Positions 7,751-16,479 of a stretch of 64,000 nucleotides of DNA are shown here, one piece after another. The stretch's first letter is position 1. Each line of letters opens with the position of its first letter. Where the stretch lies: contig CAMAZP010000013.1 in the NCBI GenBank assembly GCA_945863605.1, forward strand, positions 1-64,000, written 5' to 3'. Position numbers and translations under genes: made by a program. The DNA comes from Chitinophaga pinensis. GTDB lineage: Bacteria; Bacteroidota; Bacteroidia; Flavobacteriales_D; Crocinitomicaceae. A model generated the notes under the pieces. The model was not told the origin of the DNA. It made no database searches and saw nothing but the letters and a program-made list of their open reading frames with translations.

Positions 7751-9679
7751 TTATTTGATTATGTTTAGTTTACCTAAATATTTTTTTGCATTTGAAATAA
7801 TTTGAAGATTATAATAACCAGGAGTAAAATCTTTAATTTCAATATTATTTTCTTTTAAGTTTTCCAATGATTTCTTGTAAACTAATTGTCCAGCTTGATT
7901 GAATAGTTGTAATTCTCCCGCTTCATTTAATTCACTTGTGATTTTAAACTGTCCAGTCGTAGGATTAGGATAAATAGTTAATACACTTTCTAAACTTAAT
8001 TGACTTAAACCTACGGTACAGTTTGTTGAAAGATTTATTGTTTCTGAACCAGAGCAACCTTGCGTATTTGTTACGTTGTATTCAATTACCCAAGAACCTT
8101 GAGATGCTGCGTTGAAAATGTTACCAGCTAACGCGCTTGCATCACCTGTTGTAACTGAAAATGTTCCACCAGCTGGATTTCCAGTTAAAGTTACGTTTTC
8201 TCCTGCACAAAATGGACTTGGTTCACTTGAAGTAATAGTTGGATTTGGAACAGGATTCAATGTTACTAATTGACTTTGCTGAGCTGAGCACCCTGTTGCA
8301 GTTGTTGTGCCCGTTAAAGTATAAGTTTGAGTTGAAGTTGGAATAAAAGCTGTTGCATTTTCTACACCACCAGTCCAAGTATAAGTGTCTGCTCCTGAAG
8401 CTTCTAGTGTTACTTCATCACCCGGACAAACAGAAAAATTACTTTCTACAATTGTTAAAACTGGGTTTTGGTTGATTGTTACGGTTATTGGTGTTGATGG
8501 AGCACTTGTGCCACATGAATTTTCAGCAATAACTGAAATTGATCCATTGTTTCCTATTCCTGTTACTGTTATCGAGTCTGTTCCTTGTCCTGAAACGATG
8601 TTTAAATCTCCTATTACTGTCCAAGTATAAGTAGTGGCATTTGGAACTAGTGATACCTCATAAGAAACTATAGTTCCCGAACATATGCTTGTTATAAAAG
8701 TTGTTGTTTCAGGCGTTGAAGGAATAGGATTAGTGTAAGAAAAAACAACATATCCGTTTCCATTATTTACACCATTAAAAATAACCGTGTTTGTAAACGA
8801 TGAATCCACAAAATTAGTTCCTCCAGCTCCACCTCCACCGGCACCTTTTAAACTCCCATTACACTCTAAAGTTCCGGCGGAGCCACCACCACCTCCACCA
8901 CCACCCACAAATCCACCACCACCACCTCCACCACCTGGAATAGCGAAAGAAGAAAAGCAACAACATGTTGGTGCGTTTCCTCCACTACCACCAATTGAAC
9001 CAATTGCATTTCCTCCAACTGTCCCATTAAAGCCATTACATCCATCTCCATAATTTCCACCGATATTCCCAACACCACCATAACCACCACCAGCAATTCC
9101 GGCTGGTAAAGGAGGGTTAAAATTCGGCACAGCAGGTGTAAAAGCTCCTAAGCCATTACCACCAGCTCCACCACCACCGTCACCACCATTTCCTCCAGTG
9201 ATATCATTTGCTTCACAACCCGCAGCACCACCACCTCCACCACCACCAGCTACAATAATTCTATTTGAAATAGAATTACCTCCAAATCTAATATCAGATG
9301 CACCACCACCTCCACCACCAACATTTATTCCGCCCATTCCACCACCATTAAATCCACCCGTTGCACCAATTCCTTTTCCACCAACAAATACACTAAATGT
9401 TTGTCCTTGATTAACCGTAAGTTGTGTTTGAATATGACTTCCAAGTCCTCCTGACCCACCCAGACCGTTATTGGGGTTGTTTGTTCCATTTGCTCCATTC
9501 GCTCCAAATGCATCAATCGTTAGGGTATTTACACCACAGGGTATAATGTAAACTTGCTCATTGCCCGTAAAATAAAGGGTATCCCTAATTATTATTTGAG
9601 AAATCGTTGTTTTGAAAAAACAGAATAATAAAACAAAAGTAAAAAATTGTTTTTTGGAATATAATAATTTGTGTGCCAT
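7751..9679 (-). CDS. secreted glycine-rich protein with T9SS sorting domain
   Basis: A 642-residue protein. After an N-terminal signal segment comes a strand-rich start (EQVYIIPCGVNTLTIDAFGA) and a very glycine-rich domain to about residue 320. This domain has the hallmarks GGGGGASDIRFGG and RIIVAGGGGGG, typical of the Gly_rich family (the domain type also found in ALK receptors). Two Ig/PKD-like modules follow (TYTWTVIGDLNIVSG; TYTWTGG near 435). A type A T9SS domain (LTIYPNPTTGQFKITSE) ends the protein. Probably a surface or matrix protein of unknown binding partner. The glycine codons create long proline-rich antisense ORFs, which are artefacts. Confidence 0.88.
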   Translation of the reverse strand: MAHKLLYSKKQFFTFVLLFCFFKTTISQIIIRDTLYFTGNEQVYIIPCGVNTLTIDAFGANGANGTNNPNNGLGGSGGLGSHIQTQLTVNQGQTFSVFVGGKGIGATGGFNGGGMGGINVGGGGGGASDIRFGGNSISNRIIVAGGGGGGGAAGCEANDITGGNGGDGGGGAGGNGLGAFTPAVPNFNPPLPAGIAGGGYGGVGNIGGNYGDGCNGFNGTVGGNAIGSIGGSGGNAPTCCCFSSFAIPGGGGGGGGFVGGGGGGGGSAGTLECNGSLKGAGGGGAGGTNFVDSSFTNTVIFNGVNNGNGYVVFSYTNPIPSTPETTTFITSICSGTIVSYEVSLVPNATTYTWTVIGDLNIVSGQGTDSITVTGIGNNGSISVIAENSCGTSAPSTPITVTINQNPVLTIVESNFSVCPGDEVTLEASGADTYTWTGGVENATAFIPTSTQTYTLTGTTTATGCSAQQSQLVTLNPVPNPTITSSEPSPFCAGENVTLTGNPAGGTFSVTTGDASALAGNIFNAASQGSWVIEYNVTNTQGCSGSETINLSTNCTVGLSQLSLESVLTIYPNPTTGQFKITSELNEAGELQLFNQAGQLVYKKSLENLKENNIEIKDFTPGYYNLQIISNAKKYLGKLNIIK

Positions 9680-9929
9680 GAAAAAGATTGTATTAATTCA
9701 ATCAAAAATACAAAATGATAAATTAAGATATAAAATTTGTTTTTAAATAAATTAATTTATTCTTTCTAACTTTTGGTTAAAAGTTGTTTAATAGTGTTTG
9801 AAAAGAAAGCTAAAACTCAACTTATTTGCAGCCCAATAATTATTTTGTGGAGACTTTTTGTAAAAACATTAAACAAAACATGTTTTTTCTTGTTTATTAC
9901 TATTACCCATTCATTAATAAAACCAGTTT

Positions 9930-10598
9930 ATGAACACCACTATTCCATCAGAGATAATCAATTTACACGAGCAAATTGGCGATGAACATATTTTAACTTC
10001 TATAGAAACTCCAATGTTAGCCACTGCTTTCGACAAATCAGAGACAGAAAAAATTGATGAAATTGCACTTCATTTTCAAGCAATAATGGAAACATTAGGT
10101 TTGGATTTAAGTGATGACAGTTTAAAGGGTACTCCTTTCAGAGTAGCAAAAATGTATGTTCAAGAAATTTTTTCTGGACTTAATCCAGCAAATAAACCGA
10201 AGATTGCTCTTTTTGAAAACAAGTATCAATACAATGAAATGTTAGTTGAAAAAAACATTTCGTTTTACAGTAATTGTGAGCATCATTTTGTGCCAATTAT
10301 AGGTAAAGCGCATGTCGCCTACATTTCAAATGGCAAAGTAATAGGACTTTCTAAGTTAAATAGAATAGTTCAATATTTTTCAAAACGACCACAAGTTCAG
10401 GAACGATTGACTGTTCAAATAGGCGAAGAATTGAAAAAAATACTTGGATCAGAGCATGTAGCGGTTGTTATAGATGCAAAACATCTATGTGTTTCTTCAC
10501 GTGGAATAAAAGATGAGTCATCAGCAACAGTGACCAGTTTTTTTTCAGGTAAATTTAAAGAAGAGGCTACGAAAAGTGAATTTTTTAAGTATTTGTAA
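9930..10598 (+). CDS. folE: GTP cyclohydrolase I
   Basis: Converts GTP to 7,8-dihydroneopterin triphosphate, the first step of folate and pterin synthesis. The 222-residue protein carries the zinc-site residues C116 and H119 (SNCEHHFVP) and C187 (KHLCVSSRG), plus the family segments KGTPFRVAKMY, GLSKLNR and ERLTVQIGEEL. A longer N-terminus than some homologues is normal. The gene stands alone between a T9SS gene and the oxidase cluster. The 250 bases upstream are AT-rich and hold no gene. Confidence 0.95.
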   Translation: MNTTIPSEIINLHEQIGDEHILTSIETPMLATAFDKSETEKIDEIALHFQAIMETLGLDLSDDSLKGTPFRVAKMYVQEIFSGLNPANKPKIALFENKYQYNEMLVEKNISFYSNCEHHFVPIIGKAHVAYISNGKVIGLSKLNRIVQYFSKRPQVQERLTVQIGEELKKILGSEHVAVVIDAKHLCVSSRGIKDESSATVTSFFSGKFKEEATKSEFFKYL

Positions 10599-10685
10599 TT
10601 TCAATACGCCTAACTACTAATATGTAACAATGGTTACAAGCCAAATTTGAAATAAAAAATGAAGCTAGCGCGATTAATTAATTCG

Positions 10686-10693
10686 TAATTTTG
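10686..10693 (+). promoter_or_regulatory. -7 promoter element of ctaB
   Basis: TAATTTTG fits the Bacteroidota -7 consensus TAnnTTTG. It ends six bases before the preferred ATG of ctaB at 10700, so the transcript may be nearly leaderless. That argues against the upstream TTG at 10691 as start. No convincing -33 TTG is seen at normal spacing. Confidence 0.5.
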
Positions 10694-10699
10694 CGCCTG

Positions 10700-11596
10700 A
10701 TGATAACTGAAGCAGTCAAAAAACCTTCCCTTTTTAAAATTTATTTGGTATTCACCAAGTTCCGTCTTTCTTTTCTCGTTATTTTATCTGCTTTGTCTGG
10801 CTATTTATTTGCTGGTGGAACTGATTATAAAGAAATTTTTTATTTGATGTTAGGTGGTACACTTGTAACTGCAGCTTCAAATGGAGGGAATCAAATTTGG
10901 GAAAGAGATCTTGATAAACTAATGAAACGAACATCAAATCGACCTTTACCTCAGGGGTGGATGACTGTGAAAGAAGCTTATGTAATTTGTTTCATTTCGC
11001 TTATTGTTGGAACGTTTCTTCTCTATTTAATTAATTGGCAAAGTGCAATTCTTGGATTTTTTGCTTTTTCATCTTACGTTTTTGTTTATACACCAATGAA
11101 ACGTATAAGTCCTTGGGCTGTTTTTATTGGTGCATTTCCCGGAGCAATACCTCCTTTTTTAGGGGCTATTGCGGCTACAGACAAATTTGGATTTTTACCT
11201 GGAATTTTATTTTTTGTTCAGTTTACTTGGCAATTTCCACATTTTTGGGCTATTGCTTGGGTACTTTACGACGATTATAAAGCAGGAGGATTCTCACTTT
11301 TACCTTCAAAGTCAGGTAAATCAAAACAATCTGCTTTTCAAATTATGCTCTACTCTTTGGCATTAATTCCATTTAGTTTGGTTCCATGGATATTAGAATG
11401 GACAGGTATTTGGTCATTAATTATTGCTTCAATTCTTGGCATTGGATTTTTTGTTTATTCTTATCGGTTGTATATTAGCTGTGAAGTTGCAGATGCACGT
11501 AAACTTATGTTTGCTTCGTTTGTTTATCTACCAATTATACAATTTGTATATGTTTTCGATCGAAATAAAGAAATATTAATAGAATTTTTAAAATAA
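10700..11596 (+). CDS. ctaB: protohaem IX farnesyltransferase (haem O synthase)
   Basis: A UbiA-family polytopic membrane prenyltransferase that adds a farnesyl chain to haem b to make haem O for the terminal oxidase. The first aspartate-rich motif is NQIWERDLDKLMKRTSNRPLP-like (N..D...D..M.RT..RPLP); the second lies in WVLYDDYKAGG. About eight or nine hydrophobic segments span the 298 residues. The ATG at 10700 is preferred over a TTG nine bases upstream because the latter overlaps the -7 promoter box. It leads the oxidase gene cluster and is followed after 15 bases by a subunit III gene. Confidence 0.93.
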   Translation: MITEAVKKPSLFKIYLVFTKFRLSFLVILSALSGYLFAGGTDYKEIFYLMLGGTLVTAASNGGNQIWERDLDKLMKRTSNRPLPQGWMTVKEAYVICFISLIVGTFLLYLINWQSAILGFFAFSSYVFVYTPMKRISPWAVFIGAFPGAIPPFLGAIAATDKFGFLPGILFFVQFTWQFPHFWAIAWVLYDDYKAGGFSLLPSKSGKSKQSAFQIMLYSLALIPFSLVPWILEWTGIWSLIIASILGIGFFVYSYRLYISCEVADARKLMFASFVYLPIIQFVYVFDRNKEILIEFLK

Positions 11597-11611
11597 TTAA
11601 AAAATATAAAT

Positions 11612-12664
11612 ATGGACTACTCTAATGAAATTGACCCAGTTGTTAATGAAAAAATGAAAAAAAATCTTGTTTATGTAAGTATATTCAGTATTGTAATGCT
11701 ATTTGCTGGGTTTACCTCTGCTTACATTGTAATGATGGGAGATTCCTTTTGGCTTAAATATCCGCTTCCATCAGGGTTTTGGTTAAGTACTATAAGTATT
11801 GTTCTGAGCAGTATAACTTTTATAATTGCAATTGCAGCTGTAAAAAAGAACAAAAAATCTTTATTAAAAGCTTTTATGGCTTTGACTTTAATTTTAGGAG
11901 TAGCGTTTATTTATTTTCAAGTAAAAGGTTACAATCAGTTAATCGATGGAGGAATTCACCCCATAAACAATCACATCATTGTAACCGACGGAAGATATGG
12001 TGATTACTTTGAAATAAAGTACAAAGGCGATTTTATAGAAGTGGATGGAAATAAATTTTTACTTGGTGGAAAAGAAATGAGTAATGCTGAGTTTGAGGAT
12101 TTGAAAAAATATACGAGCCAATTTACTTCAATCAAAAAAAGAGATGCAATTATTGTTGAAAACGACGATAAAAATTATGAACTTTACTTTAATAATCAGC
12201 CTGTAAAAATAATATTGAAACAACTTTATATTAATGATTCAACTAAAATGGATTATGTTGATGAAATGCGTTTGAGTTATTTAGCAATGAATATTCAAGA
12301 TAGAAGAGGAGATTTTTTTGTTAGAGGGGAATTTGGCAAAGACTTTCATGTATATTTCAAAGGTAAAGAGCTTGAATATAAAAATAGAAAATTACATTAT
12401 AAAGGGAAGGAATTGTCTAATTATCTACAAATTAAAGCAACAGAAACAGCGGATGCTGCAACATCATTTCTATACTTGATTAGTATTGTTCATTTAGCTC
12501 ACGTTTTCTTTGCTATGATTTATTTACTAAAAGTTTCAATTTACTCATTTTCAGGTAGATTCGATGCCAACAACAACCTTTCATTAAGACTTGGTGCAAT
12601 TTTCTGGCATTTTTTAGGCATTTTATGGATTTATTTGATACTCTTTTTGATTTTTATTCATTAA
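11612..12664 (+). CDS. cytochrome c oxidase subunit III family protein (first copy)
   Basis: A haem-copper oxidase subunit III-type membrane protein. Three N-terminal hydrophobic helices (to about residue 105) and two C-terminal ones (TADAATSFLYLISIVHLAHV, then IFWHFLGILWIYLILFLIF) match the short flavobacterial subunit III. Between them lies an extra hydrophilic domain of about 160 residues (115-278) with repeated beta-like short segments (KYKGDFIEVDGNKFLLGGKE; VYFKGKELEYKNRKLHYKGK). This makes the protein 350 residues where family members are usually near 200. The insertion should face the periplasm or cytoplasm as one loop. It is the second gene of the oxidase cluster. Confidence 0.85.
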   Translation: MDYSNEIDPVVNEKMKKNLVYVSIFSIVMLFAGFTSAYIVMMGDSFWLKYPLPSGFWLSTISIVLSSITFIIAIAAVKKNKKSLLKAFMALTLILGVAFIYFQVKGYNQLIDGGIHPINNHIIVTDGRYGDYFEIKYKGDFIEVDGNKFLLGGKEMSNAEFEDLKKYTSQFTSIKKRDAIIVENDDKNYELYFNNQPVKIILKQLYINDSTKMDYVDEMRLSYLAMNIQDRRGDFFVRGEFGKDFHVYFKGKELEYKNRKLHYKGKELSNYLQIKATETADAATSFLYLISIVHLAHVFFAMIYLLKVSIYSFSGRFDANNNLSLRLGAIFWHFLGILWIYLILFLIFIH

Positions 12665-12685
12665 ACTTGCAAAAAAATCATAAAA

Positions 12686-13711
12686 ATGGCAGGACACACT
12701 ACTGAACTTGATGTCAAAGTACTTTGGGGAGGAAAAGAATCTCCTTTTCAAACTAGCTACGGTAAATTAATGATGTGGTTTTTCCTCGTATCGGATGCCC
12801 TTACATTCGGAGGATTACTAATTTCATATGGTTTTACTCGTCATAACACACAAGATGCATGGCCTATTGGGGAAGAGACGTTTAATTCATTACCATTTTT
12901 AGGTCACGGATATCCTTTGATTTATGTTGCTTTGATGACATTCATCTTGATCGTATCATCTGTGACTATGGTTTTAGCTGTTGAAGCAGGACATAGAATG
13001 GATAGAAAAGGGGTTACAAAATGGATGATTGCAACAATTATTGGAGGATTTTTCTTCTTGGGTTCTCAAGCTTGGGAATGGAGTCACTTTATTCATGGTT
13101 CTGAATTTGGTAAAGTTGAATTAGCTGACGGTTCGCAAGCGATAGTTAGAGGCCATTTTGGTGAAATCGAAAATTTTACAGTTATAGAAGCAGGTAAACA
13201 CCACAAAAAAGGAGATGTAATTAAAGAAGATTTGATGCATACTTTCCAACACGCTGCTGAAAAAGGTCATTTACATGATGGAAAAATTCTTTTACATGAT
13301 GGATCAATTGCTAAGATAAACAAAGCAAAAGATGAACACATGGAGCTAATTATTAAAAAAGACGGTAAGAAAAATAAAATAGGAGACGCTCCAATTGAAG
13401 GAGAAGCAGCTACAAAATTATACTACGAAGCAATCTATTCTGCTCAACCTAGCAGGGTTATTTATGGTGCTAATTTAAAACAAAATGAATACGGCCCTCA
13501 ACAATATGGTCAATTCTTCTTCTTTATTACTGGTTTTCATGGTTTTCACGTGTTTTCTGGTGTAATGATTAATATTTTGATTTGTATAGGTGTAATGGCC
13601 GGAACATATCACAAGAGAGGTCACTACGAAATGGTAGAAAAAACAGGACTTTATTGGCATTTTGTCGATTTAGTTTGGGTATTTGTATTTACTTTCTTCT
13701 ACTTAGTATAA
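12686..13711 (+). CDS. cytochrome c oxidase subunit III (second copy)
   Basis: The paralogue next to the previous gene, 341 residues. The N-terminal half (KLMMWFFLVSDALTFGGLLI; LGSQAWEWSHFI) and C-terminal half (QFFFFITGFHGFHVFSGVMI; LYWHFVDLVWVFVFTFFYLV) are canonical for subunit III, including the conserved HGFHV and WHFVDLVW motifs. A charged, His-rich stretch of about 115 residues (140-255) interrupts it, with the repeated phrases DGKILLHDGS and KKDGKKNKIGD. Paired subunit III genes are usual in Bacteroidota aa3-type oxidase clusters; subunits I and II are not in this window. Confidence 0.9.
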   Translation: MAGHTTELDVKVLWGGKESPFQTSYGKLMMWFFLVSDALTFGGLLISYGFTRHNTQDAWPIGEETFNSLPFLGHGYPLIYVALMTFILIVSSVTMVLAVEAGHRMDRKGVTKWMIATIIGGFFFLGSQAWEWSHFIHGSEFGKVELADGSQAIVRGHFGEIENFTVIEAGKHHKKGDVIKEDLMHTFQHAAEKGHLHDGKILLHDGSIAKINKAKDEHMELIIKKDGKKNKIGDAPIEGEAATKLYYEAIYSAQPSRVIYGANLKQNEYGPQQYGQFFFFITGFHGFHVFSGVMINILICIGVMAGTYHKRGHYEMVEKTGLYWHFVDLVWVFVFTFFYLV

Positions 13712-13732
13712 TTATTAAAAAATCAAGAACTC

Positions 13733-14101
13733 ATGGAAAGAGACGACTTAATAGAATATTCGTTACAAGGTCATCATTCAGAAGAGCAAGGAAAAGCTAT
13801 TCGTAAGAAAATATGGATGGTAACAGCGCTTTTAACAGCTATTACAATTGTTGAAGTAGGATTAGGGGCATTTATTAAACAAAGTTCAGGAGCTTGGCCC
13901 TTTGTTAAATGGTCTTTTATTATAATGACATTATTTAAAGCTGGATATATTGTGATGATTTTTATGCATTTAGGTGATGAGAAAAAAACATTGCGTTATG
14001 TAATTTTAGTTCCATACTTTTTATTCATGTTATATTTGATTTTTATAGCTCTTTGGGAAGGATTAGCTGTTGGTGAAGCCTGGTCAACTTACGGAGTTTA
14101 A
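13733..14101 (+). CDS. cytochrome c oxidase subunit IV family protein
   Basis: A 122-residue protein with three hydrophobic helices: IWMVTALLTAITIVEVGLGA, WSFIIMTLFKAGYIVMIFMH and a third ending LIFIALWEG. The central FKAGYIVMIFMHLGDE signature is typical of bacterial subunit IV (COX4_pro), a small accessory subunit of the haem-copper oxidase. It lies 21 bases after subunit III and 11 bases before the next gene, in one apparent operon. Confidence 0.88.
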   Translation: MERDDLIEYSLQGHHSEEQGKAIRKKIWMVTALLTAITIVEVGLGAFIKQSSGAWPFVKWSFIIMTLFKAGYIVMIFMHLGDEKKTLRYVILVPYFLFMLYLIFIALWEGLAVGEAWSTYGV

Positions 14102-14112
14102 TCGGATATATT

Positions 14113-14781
14113 GTGGAAAAAACATTTGCCGGCCGAAGCAAAGTATTCGTAGCATTCTTACTTGTATTTGGACCAGCTTTATTGCTTATTGTAATTGGAA
14201 CAAGAGGTTGTGATCATAAGTTCAAACAACTTGATGATTATGGTTTAGTAAAATCAGTTCCATTTCTAATTGATGGTAAGAAAACAACATTTGCTGATTT
14301 TAAAGGTGATGTACTTGTAATTACTACTCTCCAAAAAACTTGTCCAGAAGATTGTGCTGTCTCTTTTTGGCACATTAACCAAATGATTTACCAACACATA
14401 CGGAAAAACAAACGCAAGAAATTAAAAAGTGTAAAAATTATATCATTTGTTACAGATGGTAAAGGAAATGTTTTACCTGACGAAGACCTACAAATAGTTA
14501 AAGATGCTTTGAAAGATAATGTAGAGTTATATGATCCTAGTTTGTGGATGATTGCCTCCGGTGATGCAAGAGCTATTTATGGTTTTAAACACAATGGACA
14601 AAATTTATTACAAAAAGGAAAAAAATATTACGGTGGTGAGGGTTTTCAAGAGTTGATTTTACTATTAGATAAACAAGGTCATTTAAGAATGGTCTTACCT
14701 GGAAACGAAGAGGGATTAGTTAGAAGGATGAAAGAGCATATTGCTTTGTTACAAAAACAATATGATAAGAACAGAAAATAA
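14113..14781 (+). CDS. SCO1/SenC-like membrane-anchored protein lacking the copper-site His
   Basis: A 222-residue protein with one N-terminal membrane anchor (about residues 11-30) and a thioredoxin-like periplasmic domain. C77 and C81 (TCPEDC) form the CxxxC pair of SCO proteins. In the usual third-ligand region the sequence reads GGEGFQELILLLDKQGHL, without the conserved His that its neighbour has in AHSGAFSL. It may act as a thiol-disulfide protein in oxidase maturation and not as a copper carrier; this is inference. The start is GTG, 11 bases after subunit IV. Its stop is followed directly by the next ATG. Confidence 0.75.
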   Translation: MEKTFAGRSKVFVAFLLVFGPALLLIVIGTRGCDHKFKQLDDYGLVKSVPFLIDGKKTTFADFKGDVLVITTLQKTCPEDCAVSFWHINQMIYQHIRKNKRKKLKSVKIISFVTDGKGNVLPDEDLQIVKDALKDNVELYDPSLWMIASGDARAIYGFKHNGQNLLQKGKKYYGGEGFQELILLLDKQGHLRMVLPGNEEGLVRRMKEHIALLQKQYDKNRK

Positions 14782-15456
14782 ATGAGAAATTTAGCTTTGA
14801 TTCTATTTATAACCGTCCTATTTATAGCTTGTAAATCGAAGCCAAAATCAAAATTACCCTACATTGGAAACTATGATTTAGAGTACAAAAAAGTAAATGG
14901 TAAAACAATTGTAGATACTCTTTATCCGACAATCCCAACCTTTTCTTACCGCAATGAAGATTCGGTTTTAGTTTCAAATAAAAACTTCAAAAATAAGATT
15001 TGGATAGTAGAATTTTTCTTTGCGACATGCCCAACAATATGTCCAATAATGAATTCACAATTAAAAAATTTAAATAAAGAAACCGAAACTTTAAGCAAGC
15101 ATATTCAATTCATTTCTTTTACGATTAATCCTAAAAATGATCAACCCTCTGTGTTAAAGGCCTACAAAAAAACACACGGAATAACAGCAAAAAACTGGAC
15201 ATTTCTTACTGGAGATGAGGTAGAAACACACCGATTAGGAATTGAAAGTTTCCAAACTTTTGCGGGAAGAGATGAGGAAGCCGAAGGAGGTTATGCGCAT
15301 TCTGGTGCCTTTTCTTTGGTAGATAAAAAAGGATATGTAAGAGGGGTTTATGCTGTAACCGGTTATGATGGTACTGTGAACAAAAAAGAATATCAAAGGT
15401 TAAAGAAAGATATATTTAAATTATTAGAAGATGAGTACAACATCACAGCGCCCTGA
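14782..15456 (+). CDS. SCO family copper chaperone lipoprotein
   Basis: A 224-residue lipoprotein (lipobox LFIAC, Cys17) with the SCO1/SenC thioredoxin fold. It has the copper-binding set C83 and C87 (FATCPTICP) and H173 (YAHSGAFSLVD). SCO proteins deliver copper to the CuA site of subunit II and assist oxidase assembly, which fits the operon. It starts on the base after the previous stop and overlaps the DUF420 gene by 26 bases, so it is translationally coupled on both sides. Confidence 0.93.
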   Translation: MRNLALILFITVLFIACKSKPKSKLPYIGNYDLEYKKVNGKTIVDTLYPTIPTFSYRNEDSVLVSNKNFKNKIWIVEFFFATCPTICPIMNSQLKNLNKETETLSKHIQFISFTINPKNDQPSVLKAYKKTHGITAKNWTFLTGDEVETHRLGIESFQTFAGRDEEAEGGYAHSGAFSLVDKKGYVRGVYAVTGYDGTVNKKEYQRLKKDIFKLLEDEYNITAP

Positions 15457-15967
15457 GAAAGTTAAAAATGCTAAAAGATTAATTATTACCTTATCAATAG
15501 TTATACCTGTAGCAGTTGCAATTCTCTTTAAGGTCAAAATTCCGGGTTATGATTTAACATTTCTTCCTCCATTTTATGCAGGAATCAATGGATTAACTGC
15601 TATATTGTTAATAATAGCGCTAATTGCAATTAAAAATAAAAAAGTCGACTTACATCAACTATTAATTCAATCAAGTTTATTTCTATCTGTTCTATTTTTA
15701 GTTTGTTATGTTGCATATCACATAACTTCTGATTCAACAGAATATAAAGGAGAACTACCTGGTTTGTACTTCCCTCTCTTAATATCTCATATAATTTTAA
15801 GTGTTGTTGTAATTCCAATAGTTTTATTTACTTATTTGTTTGCTTGGCAAGGTGATTATGTAAGGCATAAAAAATGGACTAGATTTGCATTTCCAATTTG
15901 GCTATATGTTGCAATAAGTGGAGTGATAGTATATTTTATGATTTCACCTTTTTATACAAACTTATAA
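15431..15967 (+). CDS. DUF420 membrane protein (CtaM/YozB-like)
   Basis: A 178-residue protein with five hydrophobic helices. It shows DUF420 features: FLPPFYAGINGLTAILLIIA, then HQLLIQSSLFLSVLFLVCYV and a HKKWTRFAFPIWLYVAISG ending. Conserved His residues of the family (H52-like in DLHQ, YHITS, LISHI, RHKKW) are present. Family members are needed for haem-copper oxidase activity in Bacillus and Staphylococcus (CtaM). It overlaps the SCO gene and closes the oxidase cluster. Confidence 0.85.
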   Translation: MSTTSQRPEKVKNAKRLIITLSIVIPVAVAILFKVKIPGYDLTFLPPFYAGINGLTAILLIIALIAIKNKKVDLHQLLIQSSLFLSVLFLVCYVAYHITSDSTEYKGELPGLYFPLLISHIILSVVVIPIVLFTYLFAWQGDYVRHKKWTRFAFPIWLYVAISGVIVYFMISPFYTNL

Positions 15968-16026
15968 ACGACAAAAAAATTGGTTTATATTTTTTGTAAA
16001 ATTCAAGTACCATTTGCTTATTTTTT

Positions 16027-16479
16027 ATGTTTTGGAAAATGAAAGAAAAAAACGAAAAACAAGCGCGTTATGATAGGGCTTATCTTAGATTAGCTGAGAG
16101 CTGGGCAAAATTATCACATTGTAAACGGAAACAAGTCGGCGCTATTATTGTTAGAGATGCAATAATTATTTCTGATGGATACAATGGTACACCAGCTGGT
16201 TTCGATAATTGCTGTGAAAATGAAGTAGGAGAAACACATTGGTATGTACTTCATGCAGAAGCAAATGCGATTCTAAAAGTAGCAAAATCAACTAATAATT
16301 GTAAAGATGCAACATTATACTTGACGCATTCTCCTTGCAAAGATTGTAGTAAACTAGTTTTGCAGTCAGGAATAAAAAGATTAGTTTATAAGGAGGCCTA
16401 TAAAGATACATCAGGTATTGATTTTCTCAAAAGTGCTGGACTTGATGTAGAACAAATACAAAAAATTAATGATGTCTGA
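16027..16479 (+). CDS. dCMP deaminase family protein
   Basis: A zinc-dependent deaminase that makes dUMP from dCMP for thymidylate synthesis (ComEB/Dcd group). The zinc and catalytic residues are in HAEANAIL and SPCKDCSKL, 150 residues in all. SWAKLSHCKRKQVGAIIVRD and DGYNGTPAGFDNCCE match the substrate-binding N-terminus. A second ATG four codons in is an alternative start. It overlaps the protease gene by 11 bases. Confidence 0.9.
   Translation: MFWKMKEKNEKQARYDRAYLRLAESWAKLSHCKRKQVGAIIVRDAIIISDGYNGTPAGFDNCCENEVGETHWYVLHAEANAILKVAKSTNNCKDATLYLTHSPCKDCSKLVLQSGIKRLVYKEAYKDTSGIDFLKSAGLDVEQIQKINDV

Noticed and set aside
8787-9410. Long proline-rich plus-strand ORFs
   Set aside because: They are antisense readings of the glycine-rich codons of the T9SS gene on the minus strand.
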